A stretch of DNA of 23,675 nucleotides from positions 1-23,675 of the forward strand of contig JAAZYZ010000077.1 in the NCBI GenBank assembly GCA_014239355.1, in the 5' to 3' direction. Source of the stretch: Fidelibacterota bacterium (lineage in GTDB: Bacteria; Marinisomatota; Marinisomatia; SCGC-AAA003-L08; TMED6). The position numbers and the translations under genes are program-made. Under the pieces are notes generated by a model, which saw only the letters and a list, made by a program, of their open reading frames with translations, searched no databases and was not told the DNA's origin. Below are positions 1 through 9,832 of the stretch, in pieces (position 1 is the first letter of the stretch; every line of letters begins with the position of its first letter).

Positions 1-627
1 AAATGTATCAATATCTACTACTTTTAAATTCTTAATAAATAAAGATGGATTAATTACTTTTCCATCTTTCCATAATTCAAAATGAAGATGAATACCTTCA
101 CTTTTAACCGAAGACCCAGAATTACCCATTTCCGCTATAGGCTTATCTGTACTTATATTTTCACCAGATTTTACAAAGTTTTTTTTATTATGCATATATT
201 TGGTTATACAACCATTACTATGAGAAATGATAATTGAATTACCATTTTTTTTATCAAACCCTGAATAAATTACTTGACCAACCATTGGAGAATAGATTTT
301 AGTACCAATACTTCCATTTATATCAATACCCATATGATTATTATCAAAATTACTTGTAATAAAAGATGTCTCAAAATCAGAATTATTTTTTGCTTTAACA
401 GGATCTTTTAAGAATTGAATATTAGAAGTATCATTATTATAAATTGGAGTAGGATTAATTTGAGGACTATATAAAAATAAGAAATAAAATCCAAAAAATG
501 AGAAAAACAAAACTAAAAATAAGCTACTAATAAGAAAATAAATTGAAAACTTACTTATTGAATAAGAGGTTCCAAAATTATCAACATCATTAGATGTTAT
601 AAATAAATTAAATTTCTTATTCTTCAT
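1..627 (-). CDS. Membrane-anchored M23-family peptidase, C-terminus cut by window edge
   Basis: Probable cell-wall endopeptidase (LytM/M23 fold, zinc metallopeptidase acting on peptidoglycan cross-links) or a non-catalytic relative that activates amidases. The 209 visible residues have a short charged N-terminus, one membrane helix at about 28-53, a linker, and an M23 domain from about residue 85. The zinc ligands are present: H98 and D102 in HMGID, and the HLH motif at H180-H182; H146 is in the usual active-site position. This suggests a catalytically competent enzyme anchored in the inner membrane and facing the periplasm. The ATG at 627 lies inside the end of parB (11-nt overlap), so it is the last visible gene of the secD-parB run. 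The frame stays open to base 1; only the extreme C-terminus is missing. Confidence 0.9.
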   Translation of the reverse strand, partial: MKNKKFNLFITSNDVDNFGTSYSISKFSIYFLISSLFLVLFFSFFGFYFLFLYSPQINPTPIYNNDTSNIQFLKDPVKAKNNSDFETSFITSNFDNNHMGIDINGSIGTKIYSPMVGQVIYSGFDKKNGNSIIISHSNGCITKYMHNKKNFVKSGENISTDKPIAEMGNSGSSVKSEGIHLHFELWKDGKVINPSLFIKNLKVVDIDTF

Positions 628-1498
628 TTAAAATTAAATCTATAATTCTATCTAAATCTTCATCATCAGAAAAATGTATGTTTATAACATTCTTGTTTTT
701 TGTGTTATTTACAATTACTTTAGTGCCTAAGTGCTCAATTAGGGAGTTTTCATGATTAGTTATATGATTGTTCTTTTTTAAAGATTTAATAGATTTTTTA
801 AAGATTTTAGAAGATTTTAGACTTTTAACTAATTTTTCAGTATCTCTTACACTTAACTTATCTCTCTTAATTCTCCTGAAAAGATTTTTCATTTTTTTTG
901 ATTCTCTTAAACTAAGCAAAGCTCTAGCATGACCTTCTGAGAAATCTGGATCTTTTGATCTTAAAACATCTTTTAAATTAGGAGGGAGTTTAGTTAAACG
1001 TAATTTATTTGCAATAGTAGAACGATTCTTTCCTATTTTTTTTGCTAAATCTGATTCTGAAATTGAATATTTTCCTCTTAAAATCGCATACACTTCAGCC
1101 TCTTCAATTGAACTTAAATTATCTCTTTGAATATTTTCAATTAAAGCCAATTTAAGCATATCATCATCTTTTTGAACATCTATAACATAAACAGGAACTT
1201 TTTTAATTTTTAATTTTTTTGCTGCTCTTAAACGTCTCTCTCCAGCTATGAGTTCATAAGAATCATTACTTAATAATCTCACTGTAAGAGGTTGTAAAAT
1301 TCCATTTTCAGCAATTGAATCAATAAGGTCTTGCATATTTTTATCTGAAAAAAATTGTCTAGGCTGATTTGAATTGGGAACAATTGATTTAATTGCTACA
1401 TGATCAATATAATTTTCAGTTGGGTCATCAGTTTGATAGTTAGGGATTAAAGCTTCTAGACCAATCCCTAAAGGTTTATTTTTTTTATTTTTTTTCAT
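617..1498 (-). CDS. parB: Chromosome-partitioning protein ParB
   Basis: ParB/Spo0J CTP-dependent DNA clamp that loads at parS sites near the origin and works with ParA in chromosome segregation. Length 293 aa is typical. The N-terminus has the short ParA-contact motif (GIGLEALIP, residues 11-19). The CTPase/ParB domain follows with the GERRLRA box at 86-92 and ENIQR box at 121-125. A helix-turn-helix lies around 147-168, and a lysine-rich linker leads to the C-terminal dimer domain. It starts 8 nt after parA. No Shine-Dalgarno is visible, so translation is probably coupled to parA. I found no full parS site in the window. Confidence 0.97.
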   Translation of the reverse strand: MKKNKKNKPLGIGLEALIPNYQTDDPTENYIDHVAIKSIVPNSNQPRQFFSDKNMQDLIDSIAENGILQPLTVRLLSNDSYELIAGERRLRAAKKLKIKKVPVYVIDVQKDDDMLKLALIENIQRDNLSSIEEAEVYAILRGKYSISESDLAKKIGKNRSTIANKLRLTKLPPNLKDVLRSKDPDFSEGHARALLSLRESKKMKNLFRRIKRDKLSVRDTEKLVKSLKSSKIFKKSIKSLKKNNHITNHENSLIEHLGTKVIVNNTKNKNVINIHFSDDEDLDRIIDLILNEE

Positions 1499-1506
1499 AA
1501 ATCTAT

Positions 1507-2286
1507 TTATTTGTTTTTTGATAAAATTTCAGATACTAAATTCATATAATTTTGAGCTCCCATTGATGCTGCATCATAAAGGACAATTGGCTTTCCATGG
1601 CTTGGAGCTTCCCCTAATCTTACATTTCTTTTTATAAAAGTACTATATACTTTATCACCAAAATAATTTTTAACTTCATCTACAACCTGTCTAGATAACT
1701 TTAAACGATTATCATACATAGTAATTAAAATGCCTTCAATTTCTAAGTCTTTATTTAAATGTTTTTGAACTAGCCTAATAGTATTTAGTAATTGAGACAA
1801 TCCTTCTAAGGCATAATATTCACATTGAATCGGAATAATAATTGAATCGCAAGCTGTCAAAACATTTAAAGTAAGTAATCCTAAAGAAGGAGGGCTATCT
1901 ATTATAATATATTTATATTGGCCCAAAACATTTTCTAAGCCTTCTTTTAAAAATTTTTCTCTAGCATATTGATTTACTAACTCAACTTCAGCACCAACTA
2001 ACTTACCGGAAGCTGGAATTACATCTAAATATTCTAAATCCGTTTTAATAATTGTTTTTTTTATATCTTTTTTCTTGATGATTAAATCATAGATAGAATC
2101 TTTATATGTACCTGGACGTATACCTACTCCTGTAGTAGCATTTCCTTGTGGATCCATATCAATCAGAAGAGTAGGAGCCTCTGATACCGCTAGATATGAA
2201 GCAATATTAACAGAACTCGTTGTTTTTCCAACTCCTCCTTTTTGATTAGAAATAGCAATTATTTTTGTATTATAAAAATTTACCAT
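1507..2286 (-). CDS. parA: Chromosome-partitioning ATPase ParA (Soj)
   Basis: Deviant-Walker-A ATPase that binds nucleoid DNA in its ATP dimer form and is stimulated by ParB. Length 259 aa is typical of chromosomal Soj-type ParA without an N-terminal DNA-binding extension. The deviant Walker A KGGVGKTT is at residues 16-23, with the signature lysine K16. The Walker A' strand LLIDMDPQGN follows, and the Walker B-like strand IIIDSPPSLG comes later. The ParA-ParB pair next to a cell-wall peptidase is usual for chromosomal loci. There is no obvious Shine-Dalgarno upstream, and the gene begins 18 nt after the metalloprotease gene. Confidence 0.97.
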   Translation of the reverse strand: MVNFYNTKIIAISNQKGGVGKTTSSVNIASYLAVSEAPTLLIDMDPQGNATTGVGIRPGTYKDSIYDLIIKKKDIKKTIIKTDLEYLDVIPASGKLVGAEVELVNQYAREKFLKEGLENVLGQYKYIIIDSPPSLGLLTLNVLTACDSIIIPIQCEYYALEGLSQLLNTIRLVQKHLNKDLEIEGILITMYDNRLKLSRQVVDEVKNYFGDKVYSTFIKRNVRLGEAPSHGKPIVLYDAASMGAQNYMNLVSEILSKNK

Positions 2287-2304
2287 ATTAATTTATTATT
2301 AGTT

Positions 2305-4872
2305 TTAATCATCTAATGCCATTTCAATTTTTGATTTCATATTTAAAAGATGTAGCTGTGTATAATTATCATATAGTTTATCAATATCCTGTTTATCAAG
2401 GATATCATAAATTGTTTGAATTGATTCTAATGCTAAATTTTGTGCATCAATTGGAAATTTTTTATTTTGAAACATATTAATCATTAAATTAATATGATGG
2501 CTTTGCAATTCTCTTCTAAAACTATTAATTGAGTCTTGTTTTTTCAATTCTAACCAAATAATATTATTCATACTATCAAACATTTCAAATAATGTGAAAA
2601 TCTCTTGATTAACATTAAATCTAAGTTCATTATTATGCACTCTTGAAATAACATCTAAACTATAAATATTATTAAGAGTTCTAGTCTGTAAATTTTTTAT
2701 CATTTTATGAATAGGATAATCTAACTGCTCCATATACCATAGAGTTCCTTCAAAATCATCTAATCTAGTCGGAGCTAACTTATTTAATAGCTTAGGAGGA
2801 AAATCAAAAAAATCTGAAGATAAAATATATTTATCTAAAAAATCAATAGCCCTTCTTTGATCTTTTGCATCTACAACTATAAATGGATCTTTTTCTATAT
2901 CCCCTATATGATGACGACTATAATAAATTCCTCCAATAAACTTATAAATATGTCTAGAAGCTCGAAAATATTCATATAAACCTTGTTGAAATTTATTTTT
3001 AATATGATTATAACTTTTCCCATCTACCATAGAATCATCTAATAATATATTCCAATATTCATTAATCATATCTAAATAAATTTCATAATATTCGATTGGA
3101 TCAGAACTCATGTCATATCTTGATATTAATGGATCACACTCATCTGCATCTTCATCTGTTCCGTAAGCTAAATGAGGATTGCTTGTTGATTTTGAAATAA
3201 TACTATTTAAACACTCTTCTTCATTCTTAAAGTTATCACAAGTTGAATAAGCATATTCAATAGCCCAATCATCATAAGGTCCTGGCTCTGTTAAGAAAAA
3301 ATTATTACCTTTATCAAGAATGTTGGCAGGAGTATAGTCCATCACAGATGCAGTAATATTATATTGAGATACTAAATCAGGGTCAGACAATTGCTCAGAT
3401 GAAAGCATAGAACTAGCTTTAAAATTATGTCTTAGACCTAAAGTATGACCAACTTCATGAAGAATTAAATCTACAATACCTTCATATACAAATTTATCGA
3501 GCTGTTCATTATTTCCTTCTATAAAATCTTTAGCAACCATATAATCCCATAAAAAAGACATTTGATTTTGTTTTTCAAAAGAATAATTACACTTACTAAT
3601 ATGATTAATAGAATCATGGTTTACAATAGGGTCTGGATTCAAAATTGGATCTACTTGTATTGTGTATTCATTATAATAATGCCTAACCCAATCTGAGCTT
3701 ACCCTAACATCAGCATCATATATTTCACCTGTAATTGGATTAGCTCTACTAGGACCTACAGCTATTCCTACACCAGGCTGTATCATCCATCTAATTGTAT
3801 TATATCTCACATCTGCAGGATCCCAATCAGCATCATCAGGCATTTGTTTTGCAATAATCGCATTTTTAAATCCAATTTTTTCAAAAGATTTATTCCAAGC
3901 TAGGACTCCATCTCTAAATGCTTTTCTAAATTTATGAGGAACTGTGTTTTCAATCCAAAAGACAATTGGTTCTTTAGGTTCAGAAAATTTAGCTTTTGGA
4001 TTTTTTTTCTCTAAATTCCATCTAGTGATATATCTTACATATGGTGATTCAGATAACATGTCTGAATAATCTTGATATATAACTTCAAAATGACCTACCC
4101 TATCATCTAATAATCTTGGTTTATAGTTATTATCAGGTAACTCAGAAATACTTAAATGATATTTATGTAACATACTTGATGAATTAGGTAAAGTAAAAAC
4201 ATAATCTGCTTTTTTTCCTTTATAATGGAATACCATATCTAATTCAGAATTAGATTCAAAAGAATTAATTTCTTCAAAATAACTATTTTTTTTATCTAAA
4301 ATATATTTACCGCGATTAGAAATGCCTGGAAAATCAAATATAAACATTTGAGAAGCATCTATTAAAATTAAACTGTCTGTTTTAGAAATAGCTTGAATTT
4401 TAGCTGTAGAAAAAATTGATTCAGTTATATTATTAGTAATTGCTTTAAAAATAACAGAATCCTTATCAGCTCTGAATTTTACATTTTCTGCTATCATCTG
4501 GATATTAGGACCTATTCTTCTAAATGAAAAAGGGAATTCATGCATCATGGCACTTCCATGATATCTATATGCATCACCAGTATTCCTAGTAAGGTTTAAT
4601 AAAAAAGTATTATTTAATTGACTTTTATCAATTACTAAATAACATTTAGCCTGTTCTTCATTCCAATAGTAATTAAATAAACCTTCTTTTTTTTCAGAAT
4701 CTTTAATTAAAGTTTCAAAAGAATTTTTAGCGTCTTTATTAGATATAGCCTTTTTTTGTGGATTAGGTTCAGCTTTCTTTTTTAAAAAACCATAATCAAA
4801 ACTATCATATTGACTTAAAGTAATAGCAAATAGTAAAATACAAATAATCTTCTTATCTTTGAATAATATCAT
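2305..4872 (-). CDS. Secreted zinc metalloprotease, DUF5117/DUF4953-type metzincin
   Basis: Large (855 aa) exported protease. A hydrophobic segment at residues 9-20 looks like a signal peptide. The catalytic site is HEVGHTLGLRH, with zinc ligands H472, H476 and H482 and catalytic E473. A Met-turn (SVMDY, M511) about 29 residues later makes it a metzincin. The long N-terminal part and the GVGIAVGPSRANPITGEIYDADVRVS region fit the DUF5117/DUF4953 family common in FCB-group bacteria. The substrate is unknown. The ATG at 4872 overlaps the end of purA by 20 nt and is preceded by GGGGAG, supporting this start. Placement between purA and parA looks like ordinary operon packing, not a functional link. 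Confidence 0.88.
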   Translation of the reverse strand: MILFKDKKIICILLFAITLSQYDSFDYGFLKKKAEPNPQKKAISNKDAKNSFETLIKDSEKKEGLFNYYWNEEQAKCYLVIDKSQLNNTFLLNLTRNTGDAYRYHGSAMMHEFPFSFRRIGPNIQMIAENVKFRADKDSVIFKAITNNITESIFSTAKIQAISKTDSLILIDASQMFIFDFPGISNRGKYILDKKNSYFEEINSFESNSELDMVFHYKGKKADYVFTLPNSSSMLHKYHLSISELPDNNYKPRLLDDRVGHFEVIYQDYSDMLSESPYVRYITRWNLEKKNPKAKFSEPKEPIVFWIENTVPHKFRKAFRDGVLAWNKSFEKIGFKNAIIAKQMPDDADWDPADVRYNTIRWMIQPGVGIAVGPSRANPITGEIYDADVRVSSDWVRHYYNEYTIQVDPILNPDPIVNHDSINHISKCNYSFEKQNQMSFLWDYMVAKDFIEGNNEQLDKFVYEGIVDLILHEVGHTLGLRHNFKASSMLSSEQLSDPDLVSQYNITASVMDYTPANILDKGNNFFLTEPGPYDDWAIEYAYSTCDNFKNEEECLNSIISKSTSNPHLAYGTDEDADECDPLISRYDMSSDPIEYYEIYLDMINEYWNILLDDSMVDGKSYNHIKNKFQQGLYEYFRASRHIYKFIGGIYYSRHHIGDIEKDPFIVVDAKDQRRAIDFLDKYILSSDFFDFPPKLLNKLAPTRLDDFEGTLWYMEQLDYPIHKMIKNLQTRTLNNIYSLDVISRVHNNELRFNVNQEIFTLFEMFDSMNNIIWLELKKQDSINSFRRELQSHHINLMINMFQNKKFPIDAQNLALESIQTIYDILDKQDIDKLYDNYTQLHLLNMKSKIEMALDD

Positions 4873-6103
4873 TTCTCCCCGGACCTATTGATATAATTGA
4901 AATTTTTGTTTCTACAAAGTTTTCAATAAATTCTATATATTCTTTACATTCAAAAGGTAACATATTATAATCACTTATACCATTTAAATCAGAATTCCAA
5001 CCCTTAAAACTTTTATAGATAGGCTTAACATTATGAAGATCAATTAATTCAGAATAATTCTTTATTTTTTTTTCTTCATATTCATAGCCTATACATACCT
5101 GAATATCTTCAAATGAATCAAGTATATCTAATTTAGTAAGCGCAATATCAGTTAAACCATTAATCATACAACTATATTTTGCAGCTATAGCATCAAACCA
5201 CCCACATCTTCTAGGGCGTCCTGTCGTTGCACCAAATTCACTACCTACTTTTTGTAGTTTTTCTCCATCTAAATCATTTAATTCTGATGGAAAAGGTCCA
5301 CTCCCAACTCTTGTTGCATATGCTTTAAAAATTCCAATAATATTTTCTAATTTAGTTAAAGGGACACCTAAACCTGTTGATATTCCCCCTGAAAAAGGAC
5401 TTGATGAAGTTACAAAAGGATAAGTTCCATGATCAATATCAAGCAAAGTTCCTTGGGCTCCCTCTATTAAAATATTTTCTTTTGAAAATAATACATTAAA
5501 GGTGTCCTTGACAAAAAATTTTATAATATTACATGAATCAAAGAATGATTCTATTTCTGATTCTATTTTCTCATATTCATCATTACTTATTTTAGAATTA
5601 GATATGCAATTATTTATTCGTTCCACAAGAATACTTTTTAATTTATCTGGATTTTTTAAATCTATAGCTCGAATACCAACTCTATTATACTTATCAACAT
5701 AACATGGACCAATACCTTTACAAGTTGTTCCAATGAAATTATTTGTTTTTTCTTCGTTTTTTCTATCTAACAATTTATGTAATGGAGTAACTATATGAGC
5801 ATGAGGTGAAATTAAAATATTTTGAGTTGAAATATTTTTGTTTTTTAACATATTTATTTCTTCAACTAATTCAATTGGATCAATCACCATGCCATTACCC
5901 ATAATACAAAAACAATCTTTTCTTAAAATACCTGAAGGTATTTGATGTAAAACAATTTTTTCTTCATTTTTGTATACAGTATGACCTGCATTAGCTCCGC
6001 CTTGATATCTAGCAACAATTTCAGCATCTTTACTTAGCAAATCAACAATTTTTCCTTTACCTTCATCTCCCCATTGACCACCTATTACTGCTTTTATTGC
6101 CAT
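4853..6103 (-). CDS. purA: Adenylosuccinate synthetase
   Basis: Cytosolic enzyme of AMP synthesis: IMP + aspartate + GTP give adenylosuccinate. Length 416 aa is close to the usual ~430. The N-terminal GTP-binding loop GGQWGDEGKGK covers residues 8-18. The catalytic pair D13 and H41 (GANAGHTVY) occupies the same positions as in the E. coli enzyme. The IMP/aspartate loops YATRVGSGPFP and ATTGRPRRCGWFD are intact. The start codon shares one base with the secF stop (TAATG) and has a good AGGAG Shine-Dalgarno inside secF. The C-terminus overlaps the metalloprotease start by 20 nt. Confidence 0.98.
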   Translation of the reverse strand: MAIKAVIGGQWGDEGKGKIVDLLSKDAEIVARYQGGANAGHTVYKNEEKIVLHQIPSGILRKDCFCIMGNGMVIDPIELVEEINMLKNKNISTQNILISPHAHIVTPLHKLLDRKNEEKTNNFIGTTCKGIGPCYVDKYNRVGIRAIDLKNPDKLKSILVERINNCISNSKISNDEYEKIESEIESFFDSCNIIKFFVKDTFNVLFSKENILIEGAQGTLLDIDHGTYPFVTSSSPFSGGISTGLGVPLTKLENIIGIFKAYATRVGSGPFPSELNDLDGEKLQKVGSEFGATTGRPRRCGWFDAIAAKYSCMINGLTDIALTKLDILDSFEDIQVCIGYEYEEKKIKNYSELIDLHNVKPIYKSFKGWNSDLNGISDYNMLPFECKEYIEFIENFVETKISIISIGPGRNDIIQR

Positions 6104-6975
6104 TATAAATCTCCTTCGTTTTCTTCTTCATAATATTTGTCTCTTAAAAACATCATAACAGGAGTTGCAACAAATATTGAAGAATATGTTCCTGATAAAA
6201 TACCTATTATTAAAGCAAATGATAGACCTCTTAAACTACCTCCACCAAAAATAAATAAAGAAATAACTACAAATAATGTAGTAAGAGATGTTATAATTGT
6301 TCTATTAAATGTTTCACTCAAAGATAAATTTATTATTTCATGTAACTTCATATTTGAATATTCATTAATATTTTCTCGCATTCTATCAAATATAACAATT
6401 GTATCATTAAGAGAATATCCAATAATAATAAGAAAAGCAGCAATAATATTAGTGTTAAATTCATATGAACAAAATACTAACATAGTTACCACAATAAGAA
6501 TATCATGAATTAATGCAACTACAGATCCTATGGCTGAATACCAATCAAATCTAATAATAATGTATAAACCAATTAAAAGTACAGCAATTGATAATGCTTT
6601 CATTGCATCATATTTTAAATCATTAGAAATTGTTGAACCAATTTTATTATAACTAATTATATTAAAATTATTATTCATGAATTTTTGATTAGCCTCAGAT
6701 TCAAAAAGAATTCTTACTTTATCTAAGCCATAAGATTTGATGCTAGAGTATTCAATGTGATTCCTATCTAAATAGTCAATAACAGTAGTTTTATTGTTAT
6801 ATTTTTCATCTAATTGAATAATTAATTCTGTACCACCTTTAAAATCAATCCCTAACTGCGCTCCATTAAACAATAATAATAATAAACCCAAAACTATAAA
6901 AATTAATGAACTATAATTAGCAATTTTAAATTTTGATACAAAATCAATATTAATATTTTTAATAAACTGAATCAT
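6103..6975 (-). CDS. secF: Protein-export membrane protein SecF
   Basis: Inner-membrane partner of SecD; the pair uses the proton gradient to complete protein translocation through SecYEG. The protein has 290 aa with a first membrane helix at about 22-40, then the conserved GIDFKGGTELIIQ stretch that starts the periplasmic loop. This is followed by the cluster of five membrane helices. The SecF signature GYSLNDTIVIFDRMRE lies in the helical bundle. The ATG overlaps the secD stop by 4 nt (ATGA), which indicates translational coupling. The separate SecD and SecF genes differ from the fused SecDF typical of Bacteroidetes. Confidence 0.97.
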   Translation of the reverse strand: MIQFIKNINIDFVSKFKIANYSSLIFIVLGLLLLLFNGAQLGIDFKGGTELIIQLDEKYNNKTTVIDYLDRNHIEYSSIKSYGLDKVRILFESEANQKFMNNNFNIISYNKIGSTISNDLKYDAMKALSIAVLLIGLYIIIRFDWYSAIGSVVALIHDILIVVTMLVFCSYEFNTNIIAAFLIIIGYSLNDTIVIFDRMRENINEYSNMKLHEIINLSLSETFNRTIITSLTTLFVVISLFIFGGGSLRGLSFALIIGILSGTYSSIFVATPVMMFLRDKYYEEENEGDL

Positions 6976-8741
6976 ATACTTATTTTTTTAATCCTATTTA
7001 TATTTAAAAAAGTTAAAACTATAGTTTTTGTAACAAAAATTGCTGTAAACATTGAACATATTATTCCTAATGATAAAGTTACAGCAAATCCTTTGATAGG
7101 TCCAGACCCAAATAAATATAAACTTCCAGCAGAAATTAATGTTGTCAAATTAGCATCTAAAATAGTTTTAAATGCTCTCTGATAACTAAATTCTATAACA
7201 TCCTTAATTTTTTTATGCTTTGACATTTCTTCTCTAATTCTCTCAAAAATAATAACATTTGCATCAATAGCCATTCCAACTGTCAAAATTATCCCAGCTA
7301 TTCCAGGTAATGAAAGAGTTGCATTAATCCATGGATTTGATAAAAAAGCTAAAATAAATAAAAGATTTAATATCATTGCAAAATTAGCAAGAAAACCAAA
7401 ACCCTTGTAATATAGAATCATAAAAATTAGAACCAATGATAAAGCAATAATTATAGATTTAAATCCATTATTAATTGAATCCGAACCAAGGGAAGCATCA
7501 ACTTGTAATTTTGAAGCAATATTAATTTTTGAAGGTAATTCTCCTGCAATTAAAATAGCTTCCATATCTTTAGCTTCTGTTTTACTAAAATTGCCTGTAA
7601 TCTGAGCTCTACCGCCTGCAATTTTTTGATTAATTCGAGGTGCCATTTTAACTTCATCATCTAAAACAATAGCTAAAAACTTACCCTTATTATCATCAGT
7701 AATTTCTTCAAAGTCCCTAGGATTAATAAATTCTAAAGATATATACCATTGACCACTATTCATATCCTCAATTGGAAATTGTTGAGCTTTTGGATTTTTA
7801 ATTTCATTTCCTGATAATTCAACATATTTATTAAGAAAGAATAATTGAGAATAACCAACTAATTCTTGATTTTCTTTACCCCATAAGAATTGTGAATCAA
7901 TTAAATAGTTATTATTATTATCCAAGATTTCTTCAACAAAAATTTTATCTGCATTTTTAACAAAGGCATAAGGAATAATCATATCTATACTATTAGAATT
8001 AAATTTTTGCATAGATTGAACGCCATCAAATAAATATAAATATTTTCTCAAATCTTGAGATTCACTAATTTGATTTAATATTTTATTCCATGCATTGCTA
8101 TTATCTTTAACTACTACAAATTCTAACTTACCTGTATTTTTAATTAATGCTTCTGCCCTACTTGTATCTTGGATTCCTGCAATCTCAATAATAATTTGAT
8201 TGTTTCCTTTAGTCTGAATTATTGGCTCAGTTACCCCCATTGCATCAACTCTATTACGTATAATTTCTGTTGATGATAATAATTTAGTAGCAAGTTTATC
8301 CTTAAAAATTTCCTTTAATATATTTAATTCATCTTTTGATTCAATACTTTCAGGAATAAAATCAGAATAATAATTAATAAGAGTTTCATTATCATAATTA
8401 TCAAATAGATTATCTATAAAAGTTAAACTTGTTGATTTAGTATTTATTTTTTTTAAACTATTCTCAAAAGCTTCTATTTCTTTAAAATCATTCTTATACT
8501 CATGATTGATTAAATTTATAAATAAGTCAACTAAATCAAGCTCTAAAACCATATGAATTCCGCCTTGAAGATCTAAGCCCAATGTAAGACTTCTATTTTT
8601 AAGGTCTTCAACTTGATTAGAATTTTTATTATCTAGATTATCTTTACCAAAATAATTAGAATAATAATCTATTGTAGGCATGATACCAACAACAGACAAA
8701 ATAGTAAGCCCTAAAAAGATAATCCATCTAAAATATAACAT
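6972..8741 (-). CDS. secD: Protein-export membrane protein SecD
   Basis: RND-family subunit of the SecDF motor. The 589-aa protein has an N-terminal membrane helix at about 4-22, then LGLDLQGGIHMVLELD at the start of the large periplasmic P1 region (residues about 50-410). Five C-terminal membrane helices follow, including the conserved GMAIDANVIIFERIREE. P1 is somewhat longer than in E. coli-like core alignments but without obvious foreign insertion. This is the first gene of the minus-strand run; no Shine-Dalgarno is visible before the ATG. The shared 147-nt gap with miaA must carry its promoter. Confidence 0.97.
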   Translation of the reverse strand: MLYFRWIIFLGLTILSVVGIMPTIDYYSNYFGKDNLDNKNSNQVEDLKNRSLTLGLDLQGGIHMVLELDLVDLFINLINHEYKNDFKEIEAFENSLKKINTKSTSLTFIDNLFDNYDNETLINYYSDFIPESIESKDELNILKEIFKDKLATKLLSSTEIIRNRVDAMGVTEPIIQTKGNNQIIIEIAGIQDTSRAEALIKNTGKLEFVVVKDNSNAWNKILNQISESQDLRKYLYLFDGVQSMQKFNSNSIDMIIPYAFVKNADKIFVEEILDNNNNYLIDSQFLWGKENQELVGYSQLFFLNKYVELSGNEIKNPKAQQFPIEDMNSGQWYISLEFINPRDFEEITDDNKGKFLAIVLDDEVKMAPRINQKIAGGRAQITGNFSKTEAKDMEAILIAGELPSKINIASKLQVDASLGSDSINNGFKSIIIALSLVLIFMILYYKGFGFLANFAMILNLLFILAFLSNPWINATLSLPGIAGIILTVGMAIDANVIIFERIREEMSKHKKIKDVIEFSYQRAFKTILDANLTTLISAGSLYLFGSGPIKGFAVTLSLGIICSMFTAIFVTKTIVLTFLNINRIKKISI

Positions 8742-8782
8742 ATATCATTTTCATTTAATTATTAATATATAATGGTTCTCAA

Positions 8783-8795
8783 ACGTTAATAACGT
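8783..8795. promoter_or_regulatory. 13-bp inverted repeat in secD/miaA divergent promoter region
   Basis: The gap between the divergent secD and miaA genes (8742-8888) contains ACGTTA-A-TAACGT, a perfect palindrome with 6-bp arms and a 1-nt centre. On the minus strand it overlaps a weak possible secD promoter (TTATTA, 17-nt spacer, TATATT). On the plus strand TATAAT at 8872-8877 would give a very short or leaderless miaA transcript. The palindrome could be an operator, but in DNA this AT-rich a chance origin is possible. Confidence 0.3.
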
Positions 8796-8888
8796 AGAAT
8801 TAATTAAAAAGAATATTATGAATTTAAGTATGAAAAATATATTTTATTACAGATAATTCATACAAAAAAGATATAATGGCTCATACAA

Positions 8889-9794
8889 ATGAAAAATACG
8901 AATGAAAGTATAATAATTTTAGGTCCTACAGCTACTGGAAAAACAAATTTAGCTGTTCAATTAGCAGAAAAATATGATGGTGAAATTATTTCTGCTGATT
9001 CTAGACAAGTCTACAAGCATTTAAATGTTGGTACAGGTAAAGATTTAGAAGAATATCAATTAGATAATAAAAAAATTAATTATCATTTAATTGACATTAT
9101 TAAACCTAATAAAAATTATAGTGTTTATGCATTTCAAAGAGATTTTGTAAAAGCTTATAAAAGTATAATAAAAAAAAATAAAAAATGTATTATTTGTGGA
9201 GGAACAGGACTATACATAGAATCCTTACTATTAAATTATGATTTATCATCTAATCCACCTCCAAATAAAGAATTACGAGCAAAATTAAGTAAAAAAAAAT
9301 TTGATTATTTGAAAAAATATTTTAATGAAATAAATAAAGGTATTATCAAAAAACCAATAACTGACACAAAAAATCGAGTTATTAGGAATATTGAAATTTG
9401 TTTAAATAAAAAAGATAAAATCAATCCTATTGATACATTACCAATTAAAAACTATAGGACTATTGGCATTTTCCCTGGTAGACAAATAGTTCGAGAAAAT
9501 ATAACAAAAAGATTAAATGAAAGATTTAAAAATGGTATGATTGAAGAAGTAGAATTTTTGCTTAAAAATGATGTAACTCATGATAGGTTAAATTACTTTG
9601 GATTAGAATATCGGTTTATTAGTAGATATTTAAATAAACAGTACACAAAACAAGAATTATTTGAAAAATTAAACACTGCTATTCACCAATTCGCTAAAAA
9701 ACAAATGACTTTTTTTAGAAGAATGCAAAAAAGAAATATTAAGATAGATTGGATTGAAAAAAATAATATTAACGAAATTAAAGAATTAACATAA
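8889..9794 (+). CDS. miaA: tRNA dimethylallyltransferase MiaA
   Basis: Transfers a dimethylallyl group to N6 of A37 in tRNAs that read UNN codons, which improves decoding accuracy. Length 301 aa is typical. The P-loop GPTATGKT is at residues 12-19. The SADSRQVYKHLNVGTGK motif with catalytic D37 follows, then GGTGLYIESL. The C-terminal QFAKKQMTFFRRM is characteristic of the family. An out-of-frame ATG 13 nt upstream (8876) opens only a 9-codon frame ending inside miaA, so 8889 is the preferred start. It is the first gene of the plus-strand run toward plsY. Confidence 0.97.
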   Translation: MKNTNESIIILGPTATGKTNLAVQLAEKYDGEIISADSRQVYKHLNVGTGKDLEEYQLDNKKINYHLIDIIKPNKNYSVYAFQRDFVKAYKSIIKKNKKCIICGGTGLYIESLLLNYDLSSNPPPNKELRAKLSKKKFDYLKKYFNEINKGIIKKPITDTKNRVIRNIEICLNKKDKINPIDTLPIKNYRTIGIFPGRQIVRENITKRLNERFKNGMIEEVEFLLKNDVTHDRLNYFGLEYRFISRYLNKQYTKQELFEKLNTAIHQFAKKQMTFFRRMQKRNIKIDWIEKNNINEIKELT

Positions 9795-9832
9795 AAAATT
9801 ATTATATTATATTACAATTAATATCTTGAAAA

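Noticed and set aside
6310..6325. Half-match to the parS site (TGTTTCAC)
   Set aside because: Only the left 8 bases match; the next 8 (TCAAAGAT) do not resemble GTGAAACA. It also lies inside secF coding sequence.
6137..6508. 123-codon open frame on the plus strand antisense to secF
   Set aside because: It is fully covered by the well-supported secF gene and encodes no recognisable family; low GC and membrane-helix codons produce such antisense frames.
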